Below are positions 6,572-12,392 of a stretch of DNA of 12,392 nucleotides, piece after piece. A program made the translations under genes and the position numbers. The DNA is from Clostridia bacterium (GTDB lineage: Bacteria; Bacillota; Clostridia; Monoglobales; Monoglobaceae), in contig JAFQRU010000106.1 of the NCBI GenBank assembly GCA_017409915.1, forward strand, positions 1 through 12,392. Direction: 5' to 3'. The first letter of the stretch is position 1; the number at the start of each line of letters is the position of its first letter. The notes beneath the pieces are model-generated. The model ran no database searches, had not been told where the DNA came from, and saw nothing but the letters and a program-made list of their open reading frames with translations.

Positions 6572-7687
6572 TTATCCTTTGAGAGATAACACCTTTTCAG
6601 CCTCTTCCATTTTGATTTCTGTTTTGGACTGTTTCTTAGGGAAAAGGCCTTTTGAAGCCTTCCTTAAAACAACAGATACGGGAAGGCACAAACAAATTAC
6701 CCATATAATGATCAGCACCGACACTTTCGGCAAAAAGGCATATTTCATCAGCGCCGAAGTACCGAAGAAAAACATAGAATGCAAAAACCATATATTCACG
6801 CTGTGCCGACCAAGACACTCTAAGATTTTTTTAATAAATCCATGTGCGTAGTTTAAATATTTAGCGCAGATATACACAAAAAGCGGAACATAAAAACTGT
6901 CAAAACTAAAAATTATTGTTCCTATGGTATCTTCTTTATATGCCCTTAAATACATTATCGCAAGAAGCAATACTATGCAGGCAATATGTTCTCCCTTTTT
7001 CAGCTTTTCAAAGCCTTTGTCAATTTTCCCAAGGAGTCCGTATTTTGCGAAGCAAAGTCCCATAAGAACGCAAGGGAGCCAAAGAAAATATTCCATTGTA
7101 TATGCAACTGTTTTTACAAGAAAAGCGTTTATCCCCGGAACTCTGCTTAGAAAGAGATTTATTATAAGGGGGCATACAAGAGACAGCCCCACTCCTGCAA
7201 ATCCATTTCGGGGCATTGCCCTATATATAAATGGAAGAGTTAGCATAACTGCAATATAAAACCGGACATACCAACCAAAAGGCACAAGGGTTGTGTCATA
7301 TCCTATCATATTTTTAAGAATAAGCTTTAAACTTATATCCGCGCTCCCCACAAAATAGTGGAGGGGTATTGCAATTGCAAACAGGATTAAAAGATAACCT
7401 GCCCAGAACCTTGCCAGCTTTTTCAGACTCTTTATGTAGTTTCTCCCGCTTTGATATGAGAAGAACATTCCGTAGCCTGTCAAAAAAGCAAAAATCCCCA
7501 CGCAAATATGCCCGAACTGTCCCAAAACATATTCTGCCGTATTAACCCGAAGAGGAACACCTATGTAAGAAATCCCTTCAACATACCAGTTGGGGAAACC
7601 GAAGAAATGATGAAAGAGCATAAGCAAAATCGCCACGCCTTTTATCATCTCGGAGCTCTCTTTCGGGAAGGAAAAAGATTTTCTCAT
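6572..7687 (-). CDS. Acyltransferase 3 family integral membrane protein
   Basis: Members of this family (OafA/NodX/WecH type) move an acyl group, usually acetyl, onto cell-surface sugars or other exported acceptors. The 371-residue protein is almost wholly hydrophobic, with roughly ten membrane segments. Near the N-terminus it has the family feature of a first helix ending in paired histidines (FHHFFG, 25-30), then GIFAFLTGYGMFFSY (64-78) and an arginine in SGRNY. A later FGWYVRFY (137-144) and a C-terminal NIWFLHS also fit the family. A charged, lysine-rich cytoplasmic tail ends the protein. The start is supported by AAGGAG. It lies 13 bases before the kinase gene, whose ribosome binding site overlaps its stop, so the two are co-expressed. 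Upstream there is only a hairpin and about 30 bases, too short for an obvious promoter. The acceptor substrate cannot be told. Confidence 0.82.
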   Translation of the reverse strand: MRKSFSFPKESSEMIKGVAILLMLFHHFFGFPNWYVEGISYIGVPLRVNTAEYVLGQFGHICVGIFAFLTGYGMFFSYQSGRNYIKSLKKLARFWAGYLLILFAIAIPLHYFVGSADISLKLILKNMIGYDTTLVPFGWYVRFYIAVMLTLPFIYRAMPRNGFAGVGLSLVCPLIINLFLSRVPGINAFLVKTVAYTMEYFLWLPCVLMGLCFAKYGLLGKIDKGFEKLKKGEHIACIVLLLAIMYLRAYKEDTIGTIIFSFDSFYVPLFVYICAKYLNYAHGFIKKILECLGRHSVNIWFLHSMFFFGTSALMKYAFLPKVSVLIIIWVICLCLPVSVVLRKASKGLFPKKQSKTEIKMEEAEKVLSLKG

Positions 7688-7720
7688 TTCCCTCTCTCCT
7701 TTTATTTAAGGCTAAAACAC

Positions 7721-7748
7721 TTTGACAGGGGATAGTTCCCCTGTCAAA
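7721..7748 (-). terminator. Perfect 12-bp hairpin after the DUF1292 gene, probable terminator or attenuator
   Basis: Arms TTTGACAGGGGA and TCCCCTGTCAAA pair perfectly around a 4-base loop, starting 5 bases after the DUF1292 stop. The stem is strong, but the 3' flank is only GTGTTTT rather than a clean T run, so termination may be partial. The acyltransferase gene has no convincing promoter of its own between this hairpin and its start, so read-through or RNA processing here could set its expression. Confidence 0.6.
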
Positions 7749-7753
7749 AAATC

Positions 7754-8053
7754 TTAGTCTGTCCAGTCAAATTCGTCTTCGTTTCTTTCAACGAAAAGCT
7801 CATAAGCCTTATCTAAAATATCCTCATCCTCTTCAGGAAGAAGGAGTGAACCGTCAGGATTTTCAGGGTCTTCCACCATTTTAAGTATAACAACCTCTTC
7901 AATCTCATCTGTTTCTTCTTCAAGATAAGGAACACAGATAACATAGTAGTTTCCGTCAACAGTTACAGTGTCAAGATGCTCAAACATCTCTTTTTCGCCG
8001 TCTTCGTTTATAAGCTCAACCAAGTAGTTTTCATTATCTTCCATATGGCTCAT
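7754..8053 (-). CDS. DUF1292 (UPF0473) small acidic protein
   Basis: This 99-residue soluble protein matches the DUF1292/UPF0473 family of Firmicutes, whose function is unknown. It has the usual pattern of a short beta-rich core: a strand pair around LVELINEDGEKEMFEHLDTV, a second around GNYYVICVPY, then an EEEVVILKMVED-like segment and an acidic tail. I count 35 Asp or Glu against 4 Lys or Arg, so it is extremely acidic. No signal peptide, membrane segment or metal motif is seen. ATG 8053 is supported by AAGGAG 8 bases upstream, which overlaps the stop of the acyl-CoA synthetase gene; an internal ATG three codons on is less well spaced. The two genes are 14 bases apart and surely co-transcribed. 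In Bacilli this family usually sits beside the RuvX-type gene, so its place after an acyl-CoA synthetase is uncommon. Confidence 0.85.
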   Translation of the reverse strand: MSHMEDNENYLVELINEDGEKEMFEHLDTVTVDGNYYVICVPYLEEETDEIEEVVILKMVEDPENPDGSLLLPEEDEDILDKAYELFVERNEDEFDWTD

Positions 8054-8067
8054 TTTATTTTCTCCTT

Positions 8068-9765
8068 TTATTTTGTTGTGTCTATTACTGCTCTTTTTAT
8101 TTTCTTTGTTGTTGTCTTTTCAAAAGCCTCATCTCTGACAATAACATTGCTTACTCTCTTATATGCAGGGAGGAAGTTAATCGCCGCAGCAATATCGCCT
8201 TTAACCTGTTCTCTTGGATTTTCAATGCCAAGTTCTGCAACCTTTTCCTCAGATAAGAACACCTGACAGGAAAGTTTTTCATCAACCCCGTCCTTGTTCT
8301 TAATTCCATATACAACGACCTCTTCAACATAAGGAATAGACATAATATAGTTTTCAATTTCTTCAGGGAAAATATTCTTTCCGTTGTCTAAAAGAATGAT
8401 ATTCTTCTTTCTGCCTGTTATAACAAGCTGACCGTCCTTATTAACAAAGCCAAAGTCCCCTGTTTTAAACCATCCGTCCTCGCTTAAAACCTCCATTGTA
8501 AGCTCAGGCTGTTTATAATAGCCAAGCATAACAACATCTCCGCGAACACAGATTTCGCCGATGCCGTCCTCATCAGGAAGGTCAATTTTAATCTCACAGC
8601 AAGGAAGTGGCTTTCCAACTGTTGAGCAGTCGTTAAAGGTATCATGGTTTACGCTTACAAGAGGAGAACATTCTGTTATACCGTAGCCATTTGTAAGGCT
8701 TATTCCGATAGAGTTGAAGAACTCCCCAAGTTCCTGACGGAGTGGAGCGCCGCCACAAACGATTTTGCGGAGGTTTCCGCCGAAAGCATCGTGAACTGAC
8801 TTAAAGAGCTTATATCTTAAATCAATTCCGAAGATTCGAAGGAAGTTACTTACCTTAACCATAACTTTAAGGATAGTTTCTTTTCCTGAGCTTTTTGCAT
8901 TAGACCATATTTTCTTATAGAAAACCTCTGCAAAAGCAGGAACAACATAAATATATTTCGGTTTATAAAGATTGAGGTTTTTAAGAACAGTTTTTAAGTT
9001 TTCGTTAATGCAAAGAGTTGCGTGAAAATGGATTGCAACCAAAATTCCCGGAACCGCTTCGTATGTATGGTTATAAGGAAGAACGCTAAGACCTGTATCA
9101 TAAATTGTTGAGGTCTGGAGTCCGTAATACACACTGCTTATAAGGTTATACTCTGAAAGCATAACGCCCTTTGCAACACCTGTTGTTCCGGATGTGAAAA
9201 CAAGCATACGCATATCTTTTACATCTTTTTCTAAATTAAGGAAGCCTTTTTCGCCGCCCTCATAAAGTTCTTTTCCCTTTGCAATAAGCTTCTTAAAGGA
9301 GAGAGAAAGGTCAGTATCATCCTCTCCGTCTATTGCAACGAAGGTTTTAATTTTCGGGAACTTATCTTTATTTTCTCTGATAAAGTCCTCGTATGTTTTT
9401 GTATAAAAAAGCACCTCAGCATCGCTCTCGTTTAAAACGAAAGACATCTGCTCAGGAGGAAGCTCCTTATCAACAGGAACATAAACTCCGTCCCCTTGGA
9501 GCACAGTTAAATAAACGCAAATCCAGTTGTAGCTGTTTTCGCCAACCATTGCAATATGCTTTTTAGTAAGCCCTAAATCATAAAGAGCTGTGCCGAGATA
9601 GAAAGTTGTGTCGCGGAATTCCTTAAAAGTAACTTCTCTTACCTCGCCCTTTTCCTTAAACTTATAAGCAATATTATCTCCCGCTTCATCAACTGCCATC
9701 TGCATCATATGACGAATGGAGTCAATGGGTTTAACGGTTGAAACGAAATCTTTTTTTCTTGCCAT
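8068..9765 (-). CDS. AMP-forming acyl-CoA synthetase (long-chain fatty acid CoA ligase-like)
   Basis: This 565-residue member of the adenylate-forming family activates a carboxylic acid to acyl-AMP and then to a CoA (or carrier) thioester. Seen: phosphate loop TSGTTGVAKG (191-200), GYGITECSPL (A5 motif, about 360-369), GWFKTGD (431-437), GRKKNIILLDNGKNIFP (A8 hinge region, 451-467), and the C-terminal TTTKKIKR containing the adenylation lysine (about 554). Both the large N-terminal and small C-terminal domains are complete. The gap of a long-chain type, with VLPYNHTYE, favours FadD-like ligases, but chain length cannot be told. The frame extends to a GTG at 9774; I prefer ATG 9765 because AGAGGTGG lies 5 bases before it and would overlap the GTG. 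It has its own promoter and is followed at once by DUF1292. Lipid remodelling or salvage are plausible roles. Confidence 0.9.
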   Translation of the reverse strand: MARKKDFVSTVKPIDSIRHMMQMAVDEAGDNIAYKFKEKGEVREVTFKEFRDTTFYLGTALYDLGLTKKHIAMVGENSYNWICVYLTVLQGDGVYVPVDKELPPEQMSFVLNESDAEVLFYTKTYEDFIRENKDKFPKIKTFVAIDGEDDTDLSLSFKKLIAKGKELYEGGEKGFLNLEKDVKDMRMLVFTSGTTGVAKGVMLSEYNLISSVYYGLQTSTIYDTGLSVLPYNHTYEAVPGILVAIHFHATLCINENLKTVLKNLNLYKPKYIYVVPAFAEVFYKKIWSNAKSSGKETILKVMVKVSNFLRIFGIDLRYKLFKSVHDAFGGNLRKIVCGGAPLRQELGEFFNSIGISLTNGYGITECSPLVSVNHDTFNDCSTVGKPLPCCEIKIDLPDEDGIGEICVRGDVVMLGYYKQPELTMEVLSEDGWFKTGDFGFVNKDGQLVITGRKKNIILLDNGKNIFPEEIENYIMSIPYVEEVVVYGIKNKDGVDEKLSCQVFLSEEKVAELGIENPREQVKGDIAAAINFLPAYKRVSNVIVRDEAFEKTTTKKIKRAVIDTTK

Positions 9766-9770
9766 AAAAG

Positions 9771-9778
9771 CCACCTCT
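9771..9778 (-). promoter_or_regulatory. Ribosome binding site fixing the acyl-CoA synthetase start
   Basis: AGAGGTGG on the minus strand is 5 bases upstream of ATG 9765. It overlaps the alternative GTG at 9774, which has no well-spaced site of its own, so translation from ATG 9765 is preferred. Confidence 0.75.
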
Positions 9779-9799
9779 TTTTAAATTTCCTATATTTTA

Positions 9800-9828
9800 A
9801 TAATACCATAACGAATTTCCATTTACAA
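9800..9828 (-). promoter_or_regulatory. Promoter of the acyl-CoA synthetase operon, extended -10
   Basis: The -35 TTGTAA (9828-9823), a 17-base spacer ending in TGG, and -10 TATTAT (9805-9800) form an extended -10 promoter. The predicted start is about 30 bases upstream of the ATG. It lies between the argF hairpin and the synthetase gene, separating the two transcription units. Confidence 0.7.
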
Positions 9829-9847
9829 GCTTTTTTTGTAAAATTTA

Positions 9848-9879
9848 ACGCCCCATATCCTTTCTCGGATACAAGGCGC
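9848..9879 (-). terminator. Hairpin terminator after argF
   Basis: The minus-strand RNA folds into a stem of about 13 bp: the 5' arm begins GCGCC and ends TATCC, the 3' arm begins GGATA and ends GGCGT, with four G-U pairs and a GAGAAA loop. The G-U pairs become mismatches in the other orientation. The tail TTAAATTTTA is only moderately T-rich, so efficiency is uncertain. It starts 8 bases after the argF stop. Confidence 0.65.
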
Positions 9880-9887
9880 AAAACATA

Positions 9888-10883
9888 TTAAATTTCATCA
9901 CAAAGAGTTGCCGCCATAACAGCTTTTATGGTGTGCATACGGTTTTCCGCCTCGTCAAAAACGATTGACTGAGAGCTTTCAAAAACCTCGTCGGTAACCT
10001 CCATACAATCAATTCCAAATTTTTCGTGAATTTCTTTTCCGACTGTTGTTTTAAGGTCGTGGAAAGCAGGGAGGCAGTGCATGAAGCGACAATTTTCTCC
10101 TGCGTTGTCCATAATCTTTTTATTAACCTGGTAAGGAGATAAATCCTTTATTCTCTCCTCCCAGACTTCCGCCGGTTCGCCCATTGAAACCCATACATCA
10201 GTATAGATAACATCGGCATTTTTTGTAGCTTCCATCGGGTCCTCTATGAATTTAAGCGTTGCCCCTGTTTCCTTGGCAACAGCCTCACATTCTTTGACGA
10301 GCTTTTCATCAGGGAAATATTTCTTCGGAGCGCAAGCTATAAAGTTCATTCCCATTTTAGCGCATCCCACCATCAGCGAGTTGCCCATATTATATCTGGC
10401 ATCCCCCATATAAACCAAGGTCTTGCCTTCAAGTGTGCCGAAATGTTCTTTGATTGTCAAAAAGTCTGCTAAGATTTGTGTCGGGTGGAACTCGTTTGTA
10501 AGACCATTCCAAACAGGAACCCCTGCATAGTGAGCGAGTTCTTCAACAATTTCCTGCCCAAAGCCACGGTATTCAATTCCGTCAAACATTCTACCGAGTA
10601 CTCTTGCGGTGTCGGCAATACTCTCTTTCTTACCAATCTGTGAGCCTGACGGGTCGAGATAAGTCACATGCATCCCAAGGTCTGCCCCTGCAACTTCAAA
10701 AGCACAGCGTGTTCTTGTGGAAGTCTTTTCAAATATCAAAGCGATATTCTTTCCCTTGCAAATTCTGTGTTCAACGCCCTTTTTCTTTGCATTTTTAAGC
10801 TCTGCCGCAAGGTCAATAAGACCCCCTATTTCCTCAGGAGTAAAATCCAAAAGCTTTAAAAAGCTCTTTCCTTTAAGATTCAT
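9888..10883 (-). CDS. argF: Ornithine carbamoyltransferase
   Basis: This cytoplasmic enzyme joins ornithine and carbamoyl phosphate to make citrulline in arginine synthesis. The 331-residue protein has the carbamoyl-phosphate loop STRTR at 55-59, exactly as in E. coli, HPTQ at 133-136, the ornithine-side motif DVWVSMG (229-235) and HCLP (269-272) with the catalytic cysteine. Length matches the family (about 334). The frame is open to an ATG at 10949, inside argD, but those 22 extra residues are not family sequence; ATG 10883 gives the normal N-terminus MNLKGKSFLKL, with AAAGGA 9 bases upstream and 16 bases after the argD stop. Last gene of the arg unit and followed by a hairpin. Biosynthetic rather than catabolic use is inferred from linkage to argB and argD; no arginine deiminase or carbamate kinase gene is nearby. 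Confidence 0.97.
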   Translation of the reverse strand: MNLKGKSFLKLLDFTPEEIGGLIDLAAELKNAKKKGVEHRICKGKNIALIFEKTSTRTRCAFEVAGADLGMHVTYLDPSGSQIGKKESIADTARVLGRMFDGIEYRGFGQEIVEELAHYAGVPVWNGLTNEFHPTQILADFLTIKEHFGTLEGKTLVYMGDARYNMGNSLMVGCAKMGMNFIACAPKKYFPDEKLVKECEAVAKETGATLKFIEDPMEATKNADVIYTDVWVSMGEPAEVWEERIKDLSPYQVNKKIMDNAGENCRFMHCLPAFHDLKTTVGKEIHEKFGIDCMEVTDEVFESSQSIVFDEAENRMHTIKAVMAATLCDEI

Positions 10884-10899
10884 TTTCCCCAATCCTTTC

Positions 10900-12066
10900 C
10901 TATTTTCCGCAAACTTCCTTAATGGTTTCGATGGCCTGTTCCAAAACATTCATCGGAATATTAAGAGCAGGGAGAAGCCGAACCTTCGTTTTTGCGGTAA
11001 GGCACAAAACTCCTCTTTCTATACATTCTGAAACTACTTCGCCTGCAGCTCGCTCCGTTTCAATTCCTATCATAAGTCCCATTCCGCTGACGGACTTTAT
11101 TCCTTCTGCGCCACTTAAGGCATCAAAAACATATTCGCTCTTTTTCTTAACATCATCTAAAAATGCTCTGTCAAGACGCTTTATAATGCTGAGCGCACCG
11201 CTGCAGCAAACAGGGTTTCCCCCGAAAGTTGAGCCGTGGTCCCCAAAGCCTAAGACATTTTCGGTCTTTTCTCCAAAGAGAGTTGCTCCGAGAGGAAGAC
11301 CTCCTCCAAGTCCTTTAGCCGTTGAAACTATGTCAGGCTTAATTCCATAATTCATATAAGCATAAAGCTCTCCGCATCTGCCATTTCCTGTCTGGACCTC
11401 GTCAACCATAAATAAAATATCGTTTTCTACGGCAAACTCATAAAGGCCCACGATAAATTCACGGCTTAAGGCAATAACTCCGCCCTCGCCCTGAACACAT
11501 TCAATCATTATTCCTGCGGTTTTATTCTCTGTCGCAAGCTTTTTAATTCCATCTAAATCCTCTGCATCCCCATAAACAAAGCCTTTTGTCAGGGGATTAA
11601 ACAGCTCGTGGAACTTATCCTGACCTGTTGCAGAAAGGGTAGTTATTGTTCTTCCGTGGAAGCTGTTTTTAAGGGTAATTATAGTGCTGTATTCCTCGCC
11701 CTTTTTGTCCTGAGCATACTTTCTCGCAACTTTAATAGCGCATTCATTTGCCTCCGCCCCCGAGTTTGAGAAGAAAACTTTTTTCATTACCGTTTTCTCG
11801 CAATGGAGCTGTGCAAGTTCTGCGCAAGGCTCGGTATAATAAAGGTTTGACATATGCTGAACCTTATCAAGTTGAGCTTTTACCGCCTCTTTCCAAGTCT
11901 CGTCGCCGATTCCGAAAGAGGTTACGCCGATACCCGAACCCATATCAATATATTCTTTTCCGTCTGTGTCATAAACCAAAGAGCCTTTTCCGCAAACAAT
12001 CTCAATCGGAAATCTTTTATAAGTGTTTGCAACAAAGCTCTTGTCTTTTTCTATAAACTTACTCAT
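10900..12066 (-). CDS. argD: Acetylornithine aminotransferase
   Basis: This PLP enzyme transfers the amino group of glutamate to N-acetylglutamate semialdehyde, giving N-acetylornithine. In 388 residues one sees FFSNSGAEANE (98-108, PLP phosphate and substrate region), NSFHGRT (134-140), the PLP-stacking and aspartate segment VDEVQTGNGR (221-230), and STAKGLGGGLPLG with Schiff-base Lys251. Length is usual for ArgD. The frame extends 12 codons further to 12102, but ATG 12066 is supported by AGGAG 6 bases upstream and gives a normal N-terminus. The start overlaps the end of argB by 8 bases, so the two are translationally coupled. Some family members also act on succinyldiaminopimelate or succinylornithine; the argB and argF neighbours make the arginine role the first choice. 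Confidence 0.96.
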   Translation of the reverse strand: MSKFIEKDKSFVANTYKRFPIEIVCGKGSLVYDTDGKEYIDMGSGIGVTSFGIGDETWKEAVKAQLDKVQHMSNLYYTEPCAELAQLHCEKTVMKKVFFSNSGAEANECAIKVARKYAQDKKGEEYSTIITLKNSFHGRTITTLSATGQDKFHELFNPLTKGFVYGDAEDLDGIKKLATENKTAGIMIECVQGEGGVIALSREFIVGLYEFAVENDILFMVDEVQTGNGRCGELYAYMNYGIKPDIVSTAKGLGGGLPLGATLFGEKTENVLGFGDHGSTFGGNPVCCSGALSIIKRLDRAFLDDVKKKSEYVFDALSGAEGIKSVSGMGLMIGIETERAAGEVVSECIERGVLCLTAKTKVRLLPALNIPMNVLEQAIETIKEVCGK

Positions 12067-12392
12067 CTTTATCTCCTGTAACCATTGTTCCTGCGCCCTC
12101 ATTGGTAAGGGTTTCCATAAGAATTGAATGGGGAACTCTGCCGTCCATTATAATAACCTTTTTAACCCCTTTATGAATTGCCTCTATACAGCAGTTCACC
12201 TTAGGAATCATACCTCCGCAGATTACGCCTTCATCAAAAAGCTTTTCTGCATCCTCTAAGGTTATTTCAGGAATAAGAGTGGATTCATCTTCCTTATCTC
12301 TTAAAATTCCCGCAACATCTGTCATCATTATAAGTCTTTTTGCGTTAAGCGCCCCTGCAATATATGCTGCCGCCGTGTCGCCGTTTATGTTA
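12059..12392 (-). CDS. argB: Acetylglutamate kinase (partial, C-terminal 110 residues)
   Basis: This enzyme phosphorylates N-acetylglutamate, usually the arginine-inhibited control step. Only the C-terminal third is present, and the frame runs open through the window edge, so the ATG at 12328 is internal and not the start. Seen: NINGDTAAAYIAGAL at the very edge (nucleotide-binding region, with the conserved Asn and Asp), KRLIMMTDVAGI, the GGMIPKV segment with the lysine that contacts ATP phosphates, and the C-terminal GRVPHSIL and GAGTM motifs. It ends inside argD (ATGAGTAA overlap). The promoter and any earlier genes, probably argC and argJ, lie to the right of the window. Whether the enzyme is arginine-sensitive cannot be judged, since the N-terminal helix that carries that trait is missing. 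Confidence 0.96.
   Translation of the reverse strand, partial: NINGDTAAAYIAGALNAKRLIMMTDVAGILRDKEDESTLIPEITLEDAEKLFDEGVICGGMIPKVNCCIEAIHKGVKKVIIMDGRVPHSILMETLTNEGAGTMVTGDKDE
12073..12077 (-). promoter_or_regulatory. Ribosome binding site fixing the argD start
   Basis: AGGAG on the minus strand lies 6 bases upstream of ATG 12066, within the last codons of argB. It rules against the upstream in-frame start at 12102, which would be deep inside argB. Confidence 0.75.

Noticed and set aside
9766..9774. GTG start of the acyl-CoA synthetase at 9774
   Set aside because: The ribosome binding site overlaps this GTG; it is correctly spaced for ATG 9765.
10884..10949. Longer N-terminus for argF
   Set aside because: The 22 extra residues overlap argD, do not look like the family, and starting at 10883 places STRTR at 55-59 as in E. 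coli.
10922..12081. Plus-strand open frames opposite argD and argF, up to 142 residues
   Set aside because: Their sequences are low in family-like patterning, rich in Ser, Pro and Leu as expected from antisense reading, and opposed by certain arg genes.
1..12392. Mobile elements, CRISPR arrays, tRNA or rRNA genes
   Set aside because: No transposase, integrase, direct-repeat array, tRNA-like cloverleaf or rRNA sequence was seen on either strand.

Overview
The window reads as chromosome of a strictly anaerobic, low-to-moderate GC member of the Clostridia (Bacillota). Reasons: an oxygen-sensitive glycyl radical dehydratase inside a microcompartment locus, strong AGGAGG-type ribosome binding sites, A+T-rich sigma-A promoters with 17-base spacers, and a UPF0473/DUF1292 gene typical of Firmicutes. 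Every gene I can support lies on the minus strand, so transcription runs from right to left. I saw no tRNA, rRNA, CRISPR array, insertion sequence or prophage gene, and no gene-free stretch longer than 300 bases. The largest gap is 201 bases, between 4585 and 4785.

Right end (9888-12392): arginine biosynthesis, argB (cut by the window edge), argD and argF. argB and argD overlap by 8 bases, argF follows argD after 16 bases, and a hairpin terminator follows argF. The promoter of this operon lies off the right edge.

Middle (4750-9828): a promoter with an extended -10 drives an AMP-forming acyl-CoA synthetase and a very acidic DUF1292 protein, followed by a perfect 12-bp hairpin. Next comes a two-gene unit of an integral-membrane acyltransferase and a WalK-like sensor histidine kinase with no response regulator beside it, closed by a clear terminator at 4750-4782.

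Left end (1-4663): a glycyl-radical-enzyme bacterial microcompartment locus. A consensus promoter (TTGACT, 17 bases, TATAAT) drives a B12-independent propanediol/glycerol dehydratase, its radical SAM activase, a PduU/EutS-type shell protein and an EutP/PduV-type GTPase, all overlapping or almost touching. A second consensus promoter then drives a class II aldolase of the fuculose/rhamnulose-phosphate type, cut by the left edge. The likely combined pathway is cleavage of a deoxyhexulose phosphate to lactaldehyde, reduction to 1,2-propanediol, and radical dehydration to propionaldehyde inside a protein shell. This matches the fucose/rhamnose class of glycyl-radical microcompartments. The aldehyde and alcohol dehydrogenases, phosphotransacylase and the other shell proteins are not in view and would be expected beyond the left edge.

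The microcompartment type is known rather than new. The points worth a second look are the activase without ferredoxin clusters, the internal promoter with an inverted repeat, an altered G4 motif in the GTPase, the kinase paired with an acyltransferase, and the synthetase paired with DUF1292.
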